Position numbers and translations under genes: made by a program. A stretch of 64,000 nucleotides of DNA from Burkholderiales bacterium. GTDB lineage: Bacteria; Pseudomonadota; Gammaproteobacteria; Burkholderiales; Ga0077523. Under the pieces are notes generated by a model. The model saw only the letters and a list, made by a program, of their open reading frames with translations. It was not told the DNA's origin and did not search any database. Shown here piece by piece: positions 56,532 through 64,000 of the stretch (the stretch's first letter is position 1; each line of letters starts with the position of its first letter). Where the stretch lies: NCBI GenBank assembly GCA_022843925.1, contig JALHMS010000006.1, positions 143,794 to 207,793 of the forward strand, in the 5' to 3' direction.

Positions 56532-58034
56532 TCAGTGGAGCCAGCGCGGGCTGCCTTCCTTGCCGGAAGTATTGTCCGGCACCGCGGCGCCCCCCGCCTC
56601 CAGGCTCTGGCGCGGCAACTGGAACGTGAACACCGCGCCTCCGGCGGGATGATTCGACGCCCGGATGTCGGCGCCATGCAGACGGACGATCTGGCGGCAG
56701 ATGGCGAGGCCGAGGCCCTTGCCGCCGGCGCCGGTACGGGTGCGGCTGCTCTGCACGAATTTTTCGAAGATCGCTTCGAGCTCCTCCTCGGGGATGCCGG
56801 GGCCCTGGTCCCGCACCGCGATCTCGAGCGCCGGCACCGGACCCGTGTGTTCCCCGTCGACCATCGGGAGGATGGTCGTGGCCTGGACGGTGACCACGAT
56901 GTCGCGGCCTTCCGGCGCGAACTTCGACGCGTTGGTCAGCAGGTGATAGAGCGCGAGCACGACGTGATCGCGATCGCACCAGACCTCGAGATCCCGGGTC
57001 TCGAAGTGGCGCACCACGGACTGACCGCGGGCGTGCAGGGTGTCGCGGACCTCCCAGATCGCCGCATCGAGCACGCCGCCGAGGTCGTGGGATGCCTGCA
57101 CGTGTGCCGTGTGATCGGTGCCCAGGCGCGACAGCGTGAGCAGATCGTCGACCATGCTGCGCAGCGACTCGGCGCTCGCGACGATCCGGTCGAGATAGAG
57201 CGCCAGCTTCTGACCGTCGATCACGTCGCCGCGCAGGCGGTCGGCGCCGAGGCGGGCGAACGACAGGATCGAGTGCAGCGGGGTCCGCAGTTCGTGCGAC
57301 ACGTTCGACAGGAACTCCGTCTTGCCGCGGTCGGCGCGCTCCGCCCGCTCCTTCGCGTCCCGGAGGTGCCGGGTGCGGTCCTCGACGAGTTGCTGGAGAT
57401 GGTCCCGATGGGCGAGCAGCTCGGCCTCGGCGGCCGCGCGCTTCTCGTCCGCCCGCGCCTTCTGCATGCCCAGCGACAGCGCCTGGGCTACGTCGGTCAG
57501 CATCTCGACATCGCCCGCCGTCCACTCCCGGGGTGTTGCAGCGGCAAGCGTCAGGGCCCCGTAAGCCTTCCCGTCGCGCGCGAGCGGCGCGCACACGAAC
57601 GCGGCCACGTGCAGTTCGGAGACGATCCCGGCGATCGGTGACAGCCGCGAATCGGTGCGCGAGTCGGCGATCACGAGCGTCTCGCCGTAGCGCCGCATCC
57701 AGTCCGTCGGCGGCTTGGTCAGGAACCCCGTGACGGGGCCCAGGGCATCCGTGCCCGAAACCGAGTGCACGATCCGGAAGGAGTCCGGCCCGTCGCGGAG
57801 ATAGCAGCTCACGCGGACATCCACGACGCATGCTGCGACCGCCTCCACGGCTCGTCGGGCCGCTTCGTGCGGGTGCATCCCCGACAGGAAAGCAGTGGCG
57901 AGCGAATTCACGATGCGCAGCGTCCTGCCGCACGCGTCGTCCCGTCCGTCGGGTCCGGTGTTTCCGGCGGAGCCATCGGATCCACGGGGCGCCGGGTTCG
58001 CGATCTCCATCTCGTTCTCGTTCAGGTCTGCCAT
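56532..58034 (-). CDS. GAF-domain sensor histidine kinase (orphan)
   Basis: About 500 residues from ATG 58034, preceded by GGAGAG; longer starts at 58067 and 58079 are possible. No transmembrane segment. GAF domain (about 35-195: FVCAPLARDGKAYGALTLA), coiled coil (about 195-260), HisKA with FLSNVSHELRTPLHSI (about 265), and HATPase_c with N box LYHLLTNASKFA, DQGPGIPEEELEAIFEKF and GKGLGLAICRQI. It converges with cysK. No response-regulator gene is adjacent, so its output is unknown. Confidence 0.88.
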   Translation of the reverse strand: MADLNENEMEIANPAPRGSDGSAGNTGPDGRDDACGRTLRIVNSLATAFLSGMHPHEAARRAVEAVAACVVDVRVSCYLRDGPDSFRIVHSVSGTDALGPVTGFLTKPPTDWMRRYGETLVIADSRTDSRLSPIAGIVSELHVAAFVCAPLARDGKAYGALTLAAATPREWTAGDVEMLTDVAQALSLGMQKARADEKRAAAEAELLAHRDHLQQLVEDRTRHLRDAKERAERADRGKTEFLSNVSHELRTPLHSILSFARLGADRLRGDVIDGQKLALYLDRIVASAESLRSMVDDLLTLSRLGTDHTAHVQASHDLGGVLDAAIWEVRDTLHARGQSVVRHFETRDLEVWCDRDHVVLALYHLLTNASKFAPEGRDIVVTVQATTILPMVDGEHTGPVPALEIAVRDQGPGIPEEELEAIFEKFVQSSRTRTGAGGKGLGLAICRQIVRLHGADIRASNHPAGGAVFTFQLPRQSLEAGGAAVPDNTSGKEGSPRWLH

Positions 58035-58319
58035 GGTGGCGAAGCTCTCCGGCCACGGATACGTCATGGGCGCTGGCATGTAGGCGCCGAGGGGTTCGTC
58101 CGATCCCGTCGAGGCAGGGAGCGAGGCGGACCGGTGGGCCTCGGAAAGAGGCAGTGTCCGCAGAACCCATGGCCAATTCCCGAGCATGGGTAAGTTAGCA
58201 GAAGCGCAGCGACATGGCATGCCCGCCGCGAACGCGTAACCCATATGTAAGGCATGGGCCGATATCTTCGGCAGCGTCATCATCCGGTGACACAAAGACC
58301 AACAGGGAGGCATTCGATC

Positions 58320-58823
58320 ATGTCCGGATTCGGAAAGGCTGGAGCAGCGCGCTGTTTTGCGAGGCTGGCGCTCGTCGCTGGGATGGCAGCGATCCCCGTG
58401 GCGCAGGCACAGGAAGTCAAACCCGTGGGCGAGTTCGGCTGGTTCGGCGTCGGCAAGGCCTACGAGCTGGAGAAGGGGCACTACTACTGGGTGGGCGAGT
58501 TCAGCGGTACGTTCTTCAACGACAAGGGCGACGGCAGTCTCTTCCACCTGGCCGGCGTGAAGTGCCCCGCGTTCAACGACCTCAACTTCGGGACCGGCAC
58601 CGGGAGATCGGGCGGCTACTGCATCATCGCCGACGCCGATGGTGATCAGGCCTTCCTGACCTGGCAGCTCTCGGGGGCACCCAAGCGCGCCACGGGGTCG
58701 TTCACCTTCACCGGCGGCACGGGCAAGTACAAGGACATCCGTGGTACGAGCCCCTTCACGGGCGTCACGCAGATCAACTGGGCTGACGGCACCGCGTCAG
58801 GCTACGCGACCTGGAATCGCTGA
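58320..58823 (+). CDS. Small exported protein of unknown function
   Basis: 167 residues from ATG 58320, preceded by GGGAGG. Signal peptide (LALVAGMAAIPVAQAQ). The mature part is a beta-rich domain: GHYYWVGEFSGTFFNDKGDGS, two cysteines (VKCPAF and GYCIIAD) that may form a disulfide, and GSFTFTGGTGKYKDIRG, a segment reminiscent of allene-oxide-cyclase-like barrels. I cannot name the family. It stands alone in the 58.0-58.9 kb region between the kinase and the tolC-hlyD-ABC operon, on the opposite strand to both. Confidence 0.8.
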   Translation: MSGFGKAGAARCFARLALVAGMAAIPVAQAQEVKPVGEFGWFGVGKAYELEKGHYYWVGEFSGTFFNDKGDGSLFHLAGVKCPAFNDLNFGTGTGRSGGYCIIADADGDQAFLTWQLSGAPKRATGSFTFTGGTGKYKDIRGTSPFTGVTQINWADGTASGYATWNR

Positions 58824-58856
58824 CGGACGCGCGGGCACCGTTGGGGCCCGCGTCCG
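58824..58856 (+). other. Hairpin after the small exported protein gene
   Basis: CGGACGCGCGGGC pairs with GCCCGCGTCCG (two unpaired bases) immediately after the stop codon. Strong stem but no T-tract; may protect or terminate the transcript. Confidence 0.5.
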
Positions 58857-58883
58857 AGCCCCGCCGGTGCGCACGATATCGGG

Positions 58884-60347
58884 TCAACGGCGGGCGCTCG
58901 TTTCCTGGCCGTCGTTCGCCACGGCCGCGCGGTAGTTGGCGAGGGCGCGCTGGTACTCGTTGAAAGCGTCGATCTCGCCCAGCCGGGCATCGAAGGTCGC
59001 CTGCTCGCGGATCTGCAGCGCGAGGAGGTCGGTGGCGCCCTGGCTGAAACGGAGGCGTTCCGCCTGTTCGAGGGTTTCCGCGAGCACGACGTTGCGTCGC
59101 GCCTGGGTGATCTGCAGGGCGGCCGCAGCGAGGGCGGAGTAGGCGTCCCGGACCTCGGTCTCGATCCGCTCGCGGATGAACTGCTCCTCGGTGCGCAGCC
59201 GGAGAAGCTGCCCCTCGAGCGTCTTCAAGCGGCCGGCCGCCGCACGGCGCTGCAGCGGGACGTTGAACTCCACGCCGAGCCGCGTCTCGAGCACATCGAT
59301 GTCTGCCTGCTGCCTGCGGAGGGGTGATTGGCGAGCCTCGATGCCGACGTCGAGGCTGGGAAGCAGTTCGTTCTGCGCGAGATCGCGCTCGATTTTCAAT
59401 TGCTCGATCGAGAGTGCGATCCCGCGGGTCTCCGGGCGCCGCGTGAGCGCGTCGGCGATATCCCGCTGGAGGCGTGTGCCATCAGGATCGACCGAGGTGG
59501 GGAACGCCAGCGGGAGTCGATCGCGCATCGCCATGGACGGTCGGTCCTGCCCGTCGCGCAGGAACAGCGACAGCTCGATGGCCGTGGCCTCGAAGCGGCG
59601 CTGTGCCTGGATCGCCGCGAGCTTCCGGCTGATGACCAGGCGCTCGTTGTCGACGCGCACGATGGGCGCGAGGGCGCCGCGCTTGACCTGTTCGGCCACC
59701 GCCGCGTCGCGGTCGTTCGCGACGCGCAGCAGTTCTTCCGCCGCGTAGAGCCTCAGGCCGGCTCCCAGCCAGTTGTAGTAGGCGACCGTCGCGGCGCGCA
59801 CGAAGTCGAGTCGCTGACGCGCGATGAACGGGTCCGCCGCCGCTTCGCCGAGACGCGCCTGGGCCTGGACGGCACGGTCCTTGTCTATGCGGCCGTCGCG
59901 CAGGAGATTGATCTTCACTCCTGCGGTGAGCTGGCCGCCGTCCGGGGTGCGCATCTGGTTGTAGTTCGGCAGGAATCCGCTGGCAAGGCGATAGCCGCCG
60001 TACACCTTGGCGCCCCACGACTGGAGGGCCTGCTCGAGGATCACCGAGCCGGTGCGTCCGTCGTAGAAGCCGAACGGAGTCGCATTCAAGCCGGCGTTCA
60101 GATTCAGATCGAACGCGCCCTGGGCCTGGCGCAGCCGGCCCGCGGCGATGTCCTGCTCGATCAGCGCCGCGAGCAGGGGAGGGTAGCGCGACACCACCGA
60201 AGCGAGCACTTCATCGATGAGCAGGGGCCTGGAAACCGGAGTCGGTTGGGCCCGTGCAGTTCCCGTGAAGAGCCAGGGCGCGACGAGCGACACGGCGACG
60301 AGCCATCGCAGCGCATGCACCCAGCCGGACCGAACCGCAACGGTCAC
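58884..60347 (-). CDS. TolC-family outer-membrane efflux/secretion protein
   Basis: 487 residues from GTG 60347 (GTGA overlap with the adaptor gene). Signal peptide (LVAVSLVAPWLFTGTARA), then the two-repeat outer-membrane efflux fold of long helices and short strands: GAFDLNLNAGLN, RLDFVRAATVAYYNWLGAGLRLY, FNVPLQRRAAAGRL and ATFDARLGEIDAFNEYQRALANY. Outer-membrane channel of the secretion operon. Confidence 0.9.
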   Translation of the reverse strand: MTVAVRSGWVHALRWLVAVSLVAPWLFTGTARAQPTPVSRPLLIDEVLASVVSRYPPLLAALIEQDIAAGRLRQAQGAFDLNLNAGLNATPFGFYDGRTGSVILEQALQSWGAKVYGGYRLASGFLPNYNQMRTPDGGQLTAGVKINLLRDGRIDKDRAVQAQARLGEAAADPFIARQRLDFVRAATVAYYNWLGAGLRLYAAEELLRVANDRDAAVAEQVKRGALAPIVRVDNERLVISRKLAAIQAQRRFEATAIELSLFLRDGQDRPSMAMRDRLPLAFPTSVDPDGTRLQRDIADALTRRPETRGIALSIEQLKIERDLAQNELLPSLDVGIEARQSPLRRQQADIDVLETRLGVEFNVPLQRRAAAGRLKTLEGQLLRLRTEEQFIRERIETEVRDAYSALAAAALQITQARRNVVLAETLEQAERLRFSQGATDLLALQIREQATFDARLGEIDAFNEYQRALANYRAAVANDGQETSARR

Positions 60348-61645
60348 TCGGGCTCCTTGCTCGCGATGATCGGTGGGAAGGCGTTCAACTGGCGCCAAAC
60401 CTCCAGCCAGAGCGGCACCTGCTGCAGGAGTACCCAGCCGTCGGCCCGAACCCCCTGCCTGAGCCACCGGTTGTTCGGCCAGTTCAGCGTCTTCTTCTCA
60501 CCGTCTTGCATCACCTCATCGGGCTTCTCCGCGACCACGACGCGAAAGCGGCCCGTGCCGTCGTCGGTCGCATCGACGAAAACGACCTCCCCGCCGAACG
60601 TGCCGACCGCGACGCTGGGCCAGCCGACGAACTGGATGGCCGGCCAGCCTTCGAACCGGAGGCGGACCGGACTCCCCGTCCCGGGGATCGGCTTGCCGTC
60701 CGGGCCTTGCCGGCGCGGGGTCACGAGGGGCACGTCGTTGCCCTGCAGCCAGATCTCTGCAAATCGGTTCGGTGTCTCGGGAATGATCGTCGCGAGGGGC
60801 GAGCCCGGACGCAGGAAGGTACCTTCCGTCGCCGTCACCGACAGGACGATGCCATCCCGCGGCGCCACGATCTGCTGCTGATCGTTCTGCGCCAGGATCA
60901 CATCGGTCGCGCTTCGATCGCGCTCGGCAGCAGCAAGCTCGCCCTCCGCCTGGTTGCGGTCCGCCTGGATGCGGGCGCCTGCGGCATCGAACTCACGTTC
61001 GATCTGCGTCAGCGTCGAAGTGACCGCGGCCAGGTTCGCGGCAGTCGCATCGCGCTCCCGGATGGCCAGTTCGAGGTCGCGCTGGGAGACGAGCCCCCCC
61101 TTGGCGAGCAACTCGGTCCGCTCAAAATTGATCTGCGCCGTCTGCGCGGCGATGCGCTCCGCGGCGATGCGCTGCCGGCCGGCGGCGAGCGCCTGGATCT
61201 TGGCTGCCTGCTGTTGCTGGAACTGCGCCGAGAGGGAGGCAAGCCGTTCGCGGGCTGCCTCGACGCGATTGCTGATGGCCTCCCGCTGCGCCCGCACGTT
61301 CGAGAGGAGGTTGGCGTCGTTGTCCTGGATTTCGGCGATCAGATCACCTTTCGCAACGCGCTGACCTTCCACGACGAGCATGCGCTTCACGCGGCCGGCG
61401 ATCGGGGCCTCCACATTGATGCGTCGATCCAGCGGATCGAACGCGATCACGCGGCCGGTGCCGCGCACGGACTGCTGCCAGGGCAGCACGACGAGTCCGA
61501 CGAGCATCATGCCGAAAACAACGACCAGGATGCGCGCGAGCAGGTGCGATCCGCGGGACGAACCGGCGAGCGAGATGGCGGGCAGATGCCCGGTCCAACG
61601 GCCGGCGACCGGTGACCGAGCCGGTTGGGCGGATGGCATCTTCAT
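60344..61645 (-). CDS. HlyD-family membrane fusion protein
   Basis: 433 residues. One membrane helix (about 37-58: ILVVVFGMMLVGLVVL), biotinyl-lipoyl-like half (INVEAPIAGRVKRMLVVEGQRVAKGDLIAEIQDND), a long coiled-coil hairpin (about 105-235), the second lipoyl half (IVAPRDGIVLSVTATEGTFLRPGSPL), and a beta-barrel with a C-terminal extension (about 310-433). Bridges the inner-membrane ABC protein to the TolC-like channel. Start ATG 61645 overlaps the ABC gene stop. Confidence 0.92.
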   Translation of the reverse strand: MKMPSAQPARSPVAGRWTGHLPAISLAGSSRGSHLLARILVVVFGMMLVGLVVLPWQQSVRGTGRVIAFDPLDRRINVEAPIAGRVKRMLVVEGQRVAKGDLIAEIQDNDANLLSNVRAQREAISNRVEAARERLASLSAQFQQQQAAKIQALAAGRQRIAAERIAAQTAQINFERTELLAKGGLVSQRDLELAIRERDATAANLAAVTSTLTQIEREFDAAGARIQADRNQAEGELAAAERDRSATDVILAQNDQQQIVAPRDGIVLSVTATEGTFLRPGSPLATIIPETPNRFAEIWLQGNDVPLVTPRRQGPDGKPIPGTGSPVRLRFEGWPAIQFVGWPSVAVGTFGGEVVFVDATDDGTGRFRVVVAEKPDEVMQDGEKKTLNWPNNRWLRQGVRADGWVLLQQVPLWLEVWRQLNAFPPIIASKEPE

Positions 61646-63972
61646 CGTGCGTGCTCCTCCGGCCGGGGCGCCGAATTGCGTGGCGTCTCACCACCCTTCT
61701 CGAGCGTCGAGTGGTGTTGGCAACGCTCGGCGACAGCGGGGTCCCGGGTGGCGATCAGCACAGTCCACGATTGCCGCGGATCCCGCAGAACGGCGAACAG
61801 TTCACTCAGCGTCGTTGGGTCCGAGCCGTCGAGAATGTCGTCCAGCAAGAGCAGCCGTGGCGCGAGCACGATGGCCCGAGCCAGGAGCAGCCGCAATCGC
61901 TGCCGGCTCGACAGCGGAAGGCCTCCGGAGATGAGCCGCGTGTCGATTCCATCGGGCAGAGCTAGAAGTTCTTCGAGCAGCCCGACGCGGTCGAGCGCAT
62001 CGGTGATCGCATCGAGCCCGATGTCGTCGCGACCCAGCCGGATGTTCTCCGTGACCGTACCCGACACGATGTCGCCTTCCCGGATCAGTGCGACCTGCGT
62101 TCGCAGCCTCGAGAGATCCCAACTGCGAATGTCGAGGCCATCCAGGCGGATGAATCCGTCGTGGGGTACTGCCATGCCGAACAGGAGATTGAGCGTGGTG
62201 CTCGATCCACGGCCAGAAACGCTCCTGAGTGCCACGCATTCGCCACGGTTCAAATGGAGGTCCATGCCCGAGAGCACAGGGGGGGCACCGGGGTAGGCGA
62301 AGGAGACATCGTGACACTCGACCAGCATGCCCCCGGTAGCCGGAGCGGCGGCCTCTCCCTGCGTCCGCTCGGTGGCGAGATCCGTCAGGTGGCCGATCTT
62401 GTCCATGGCGGCGAGGCCGCTGTACCAGACGTCGAAGAGGGCACCGAGCTTCGAGATCGAATACACGATGCTCGCCACGATCAACTCGCTCGCCACGAGC
62501 TGGCCAAGCGTCAATTCCTGTTGCAGCACGAGCCAGCCGCCGACCATGAGAAGCGTGCCGGTCGCGAAGATTTCCAGCAGCAGGAGCGAGCAAATCTGCC
62601 GGAGCAGCACGCGGAAGTAGGACTTGGTGGCGTCGAGGTAGCTCCTCGCGAGCTGGTCGGACCGCTGCTGGGCGAGGGCGAATCCTCCGGGACCCTTGAA
62701 GAGCGTCGGACTCCGCGCAAGCTCCTCCAGCCAGTTCAACGTCTCGTACTTGAGGCGCGATTCCCGGATGGACGCATCCTGCGCCCCGCGGCCGCTCAGC
62801 ATGGCGAAGCCGATGCCGATCCACAGCAGGAGGGAGAACCCGAAGAGCGTCGGGTGGTAGAGCCCGAGGACCGCGGTGCCGATCACCAGACCGAGCACCA
62901 CCGGAATACCGTTGATCAGGATGCGCTCTGCCGCGCGCTGGATGGTGACTATGTCGAGGAAGCGATTCACGAGCTCCGGGCCGCTCGCACCTTCGAGGGC
63001 GGACGTGTCGACACGTGGTAGCCGATGCGTGAGATCGCCCATGAGTCGCACGAACATCCTCCGCTTGACCACCTCGGCGGTGTAGATCTGCAGGGCGCGG
63101 ATCACCGCCGAGAGCCCGAGCGCGGCGACCAGCGCGATACCGATGAACAGCAATGCCTGGATGAACGGGGCGGATTGATTCCCGAAGGAGAGGTTGCTGA
63201 CGAACGCGCTGACTGCCAGCGGCAGCGCCAGGTACAGCAACCCCGTCACCACGCTGAAACTCGCGATGGCGAACACCTCTCGCGATTCGGGGCGCAATAC
63301 GGCGAGGAAGCGTCGCACCGGACTCAGGGTCGACGCGTGATGGTGCCCCGAGGCGCCGCCATGGTCGCCGTGTCCGCCCTCGTGCTTTGCGGATGCGGGC
63401 TCGGCGGGCATGAACGGCGGCGCGTACAGGACGCCGAACTCGCCGATGTCGAGCACGTTGCGCAGGCCCAGGCGCCTGGCCAGTGCCCTCCGGCTGATCG
63501 TCTTCAGTTCGAGCGGTGCTTCTGCCGTCGAGATGCGCGCGCGCAGCGCGCCGAACTTCCGCACCACGAGCCAGCGCCGTTCGCTCGGGCTCCACGCCAC
63601 GAGGGGGCGCAGACCGTCGGCACTCCAGACGGCGTCGGCAACGCTCATGCGGGCGGGTGACAACCGCAGTCCGAGGATGGTGGCCGCGGTTTCCATCTGG
63701 GCCATCGGTTCGGTCTGCTCCTTCAACGCGAGTACGGCGGCGCGTCGCGCCGCCACGTCGCCACAGGGCACACCGGCGAGATCGGCGAGGTGGACGAGCG
63801 TCCGCTCCCACGCTTCCACGGACAGGCAGTCCTCGGCGTCGGTGGTCGCGACGGGCAGGGCAGCCAGCCCAGGCTGGCCGTCCGGTGCGATTACGGAGCG
63901 GTCCATACACGACTCGAGTGAACAGGGTTCTGCAACGGCGGAGTGACCATGTGGGATGGATGCACGTGGCAC
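61642..63972 (-). CDS. T1SS-type ABC exporter protein with degenerate ATPase domain
   Basis: 776 residues from GTG 63972; ATG 63906 (754 residues) is equally plausible. N-terminal C39-peptidase-like domain without a catalytic cysteine (about 45-190), a His-rich linker (about 193-211), six transmembrane helices (about 230-500), and a nucleotide-binding domain (about 545-760). In that domain the Walker A reads VSGRGSSTT (lysine replaced by Ser590), the Q-loop LIREGD (no Gln), the signature LSSRQ (for LSGGQ), Walker B LLLLDDILDG (Glu to Asp), and the H-loop IATRD (His lost). Probably a non-hydrolysing partner; the catalytic half may lie beyond the right edge. First visible gene of the operon with hlyD and tolC. 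Confidence 0.85.
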   Translation of the reverse strand: MPRASIPHGHSAVAEPCSLESCMDRSVIAPDGQPGLAALPVATTDAEDCLSVEAWERTLVHLADLAGVPCGDVAARRAAVLALKEQTEPMAQMETAATILGLRLSPARMSVADAVWSADGLRPLVAWSPSERRWLVVRKFGALRARISTAEAPLELKTISRRALARRLGLRNVLDIGEFGVLYAPPFMPAEPASAKHEGGHGDHGGASGHHHASTLSPVRRFLAVLRPESREVFAIASFSVVTGLLYLALPLAVSAFVSNLSFGNQSAPFIQALLFIGIALVAALGLSAVIRALQIYTAEVVKRRMFVRLMGDLTHRLPRVDTSALEGASGPELVNRFLDIVTIQRAAERILINGIPVVLGLVIGTAVLGLYHPTLFGFSLLLWIGIGFAMLSGRGAQDASIRESRLKYETLNWLEELARSPTLFKGPGGFALAQQRSDQLARSYLDATKSYFRVLLRQICSLLLLEIFATGTLLMVGGWLVLQQELTLGQLVASELIVASIVYSISKLGALFDVWYSGLAAMDKIGHLTDLATERTQGEAAAPATGGMLVECHDVSFAYPGAPPVLSGMDLHLNRGECVALRSVSGRGSSTTLNLLFGMAVPHDGFIRLDGLDIRSWDLSRLRTQVALIREGDIVSGTVTENIRLGRDDIGLDAITDALDRVGLLEELLALPDGIDTRLISGGLPLSSRQRLRLLLARAIVLAPRLLLLDDILDGSDPTTLSELFAVLRDPRQSWTVLIATRDPAVAERCQHHSTLEKGGETPRNSAPRPEEHAR

Positions 63973-64000
63973 TGAGACGCGCTGTGTTGAGCCATGGGGG

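Noticed and set aside
63891-64000. Possible 3' end of another leftward gene entering from the right edge (stop TAA at 63893-63891)
   Set aside because: Only about 36 codons are visible and they are not recognisable, so it cannot be called; the sequence beyond the edge is needed.

Overview
The window is a GC-rich (roughly two-thirds G+C), densely packed chromosomal segment. I read it as coming from a betaproteobacterium. Supporting neighbourhoods are argB-pyrimidine 5'-nucleotidase-slmA, gpmA-envC-ctpA-moeB, rhodanese-grxC-secB-gpsA-trmL, ftsY-ftsE-ftsX-rpoH, and a coxB-coxA-ctaG-coxC-surf1-ctaB-sco cluster that includes the 38-residue small assembly protein and an opposite-strand twin-transmembrane protein typical of that class. 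The genus cannot be fixed from the sequence. I see no tRNA, rRNA, CRISPR array, insertion sequence or prophage gene.

Layout. 0-2.3 kb: a REP doublet (REPIN), then a leftward hvfA-hvfB-hvfC operon for a ribosomally made, Cys-modified metal-binding peptide, with a candidate ECF sigma-F-type promoter. 2.4-6.3 kb: a heat-shock hsp20 gene with a sigma-32-like promoter and a very strong terminator, then argB, a pyrimidine nucleotidase, slmA and an exported protein of unknown function. 6.3-10.9 kb (leftward): gpmA, envC, ctpA, moeB, with a degenerate 13-bp repeat array between envC and ctpA. 11-16.4 kb: a PglL-type O-oligosaccharyltransferase, then rhodanese, glutaredoxin, thioredoxin 2, SecB, an SH3-domain protein, GpsA and (leftward) TrmL.

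16.5-33.1 kb is a complete MSHA-type (type IV) pilus locus in one direction: mshE, mshG, two major-type pilins, mshC/D/O/P-like minor pilins, a 1204-residue MshQ, then mshI, a PilN-like mshI2, J, K, L (secretin), M and N. 33.2-34.9 kb: comF and bioC, divergent. 35-43.2 kb: an aa3-type cytochrome c oxidase with its copper and heme assembly factors. The heme A synthase gene (ctaA) that usually precedes ctaB is absent here. 43.2-46.9 kb (leftward): ftsY, ftsE, ftsX and rpoH, with a CIRCE operator lying exactly over the rpoH promoter.

47-51.5 kb: two M16 peptidase-family proteins (one with the zinc site, one without), rsmD, coaD and a 2[4Fe-4S] ferredoxin, preceded by a second quasi-repetitive spacer. 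51.5-56.5 kb: pcaHGB (protocatechuate ring cleavage, leftward), a class II glutamine amidotransferase and cysK. 56.5-64 kb: an orphan GAF-histidine kinase, a small exported protein, and a leftward type I secretion-like operon (ABC protein, HlyD adaptor, TolC). Its ABC protein has lost nearly every catalytic motif of its nucleotide-binding domain.

Recurrent themes are stop/start overlaps of the form NTGA, including two that imply CTG start codons (envC and the SH3 protein), and a linked stress circuit in which HrcA (via CIRCE) would control rpoH while RpoH would control hsp20.
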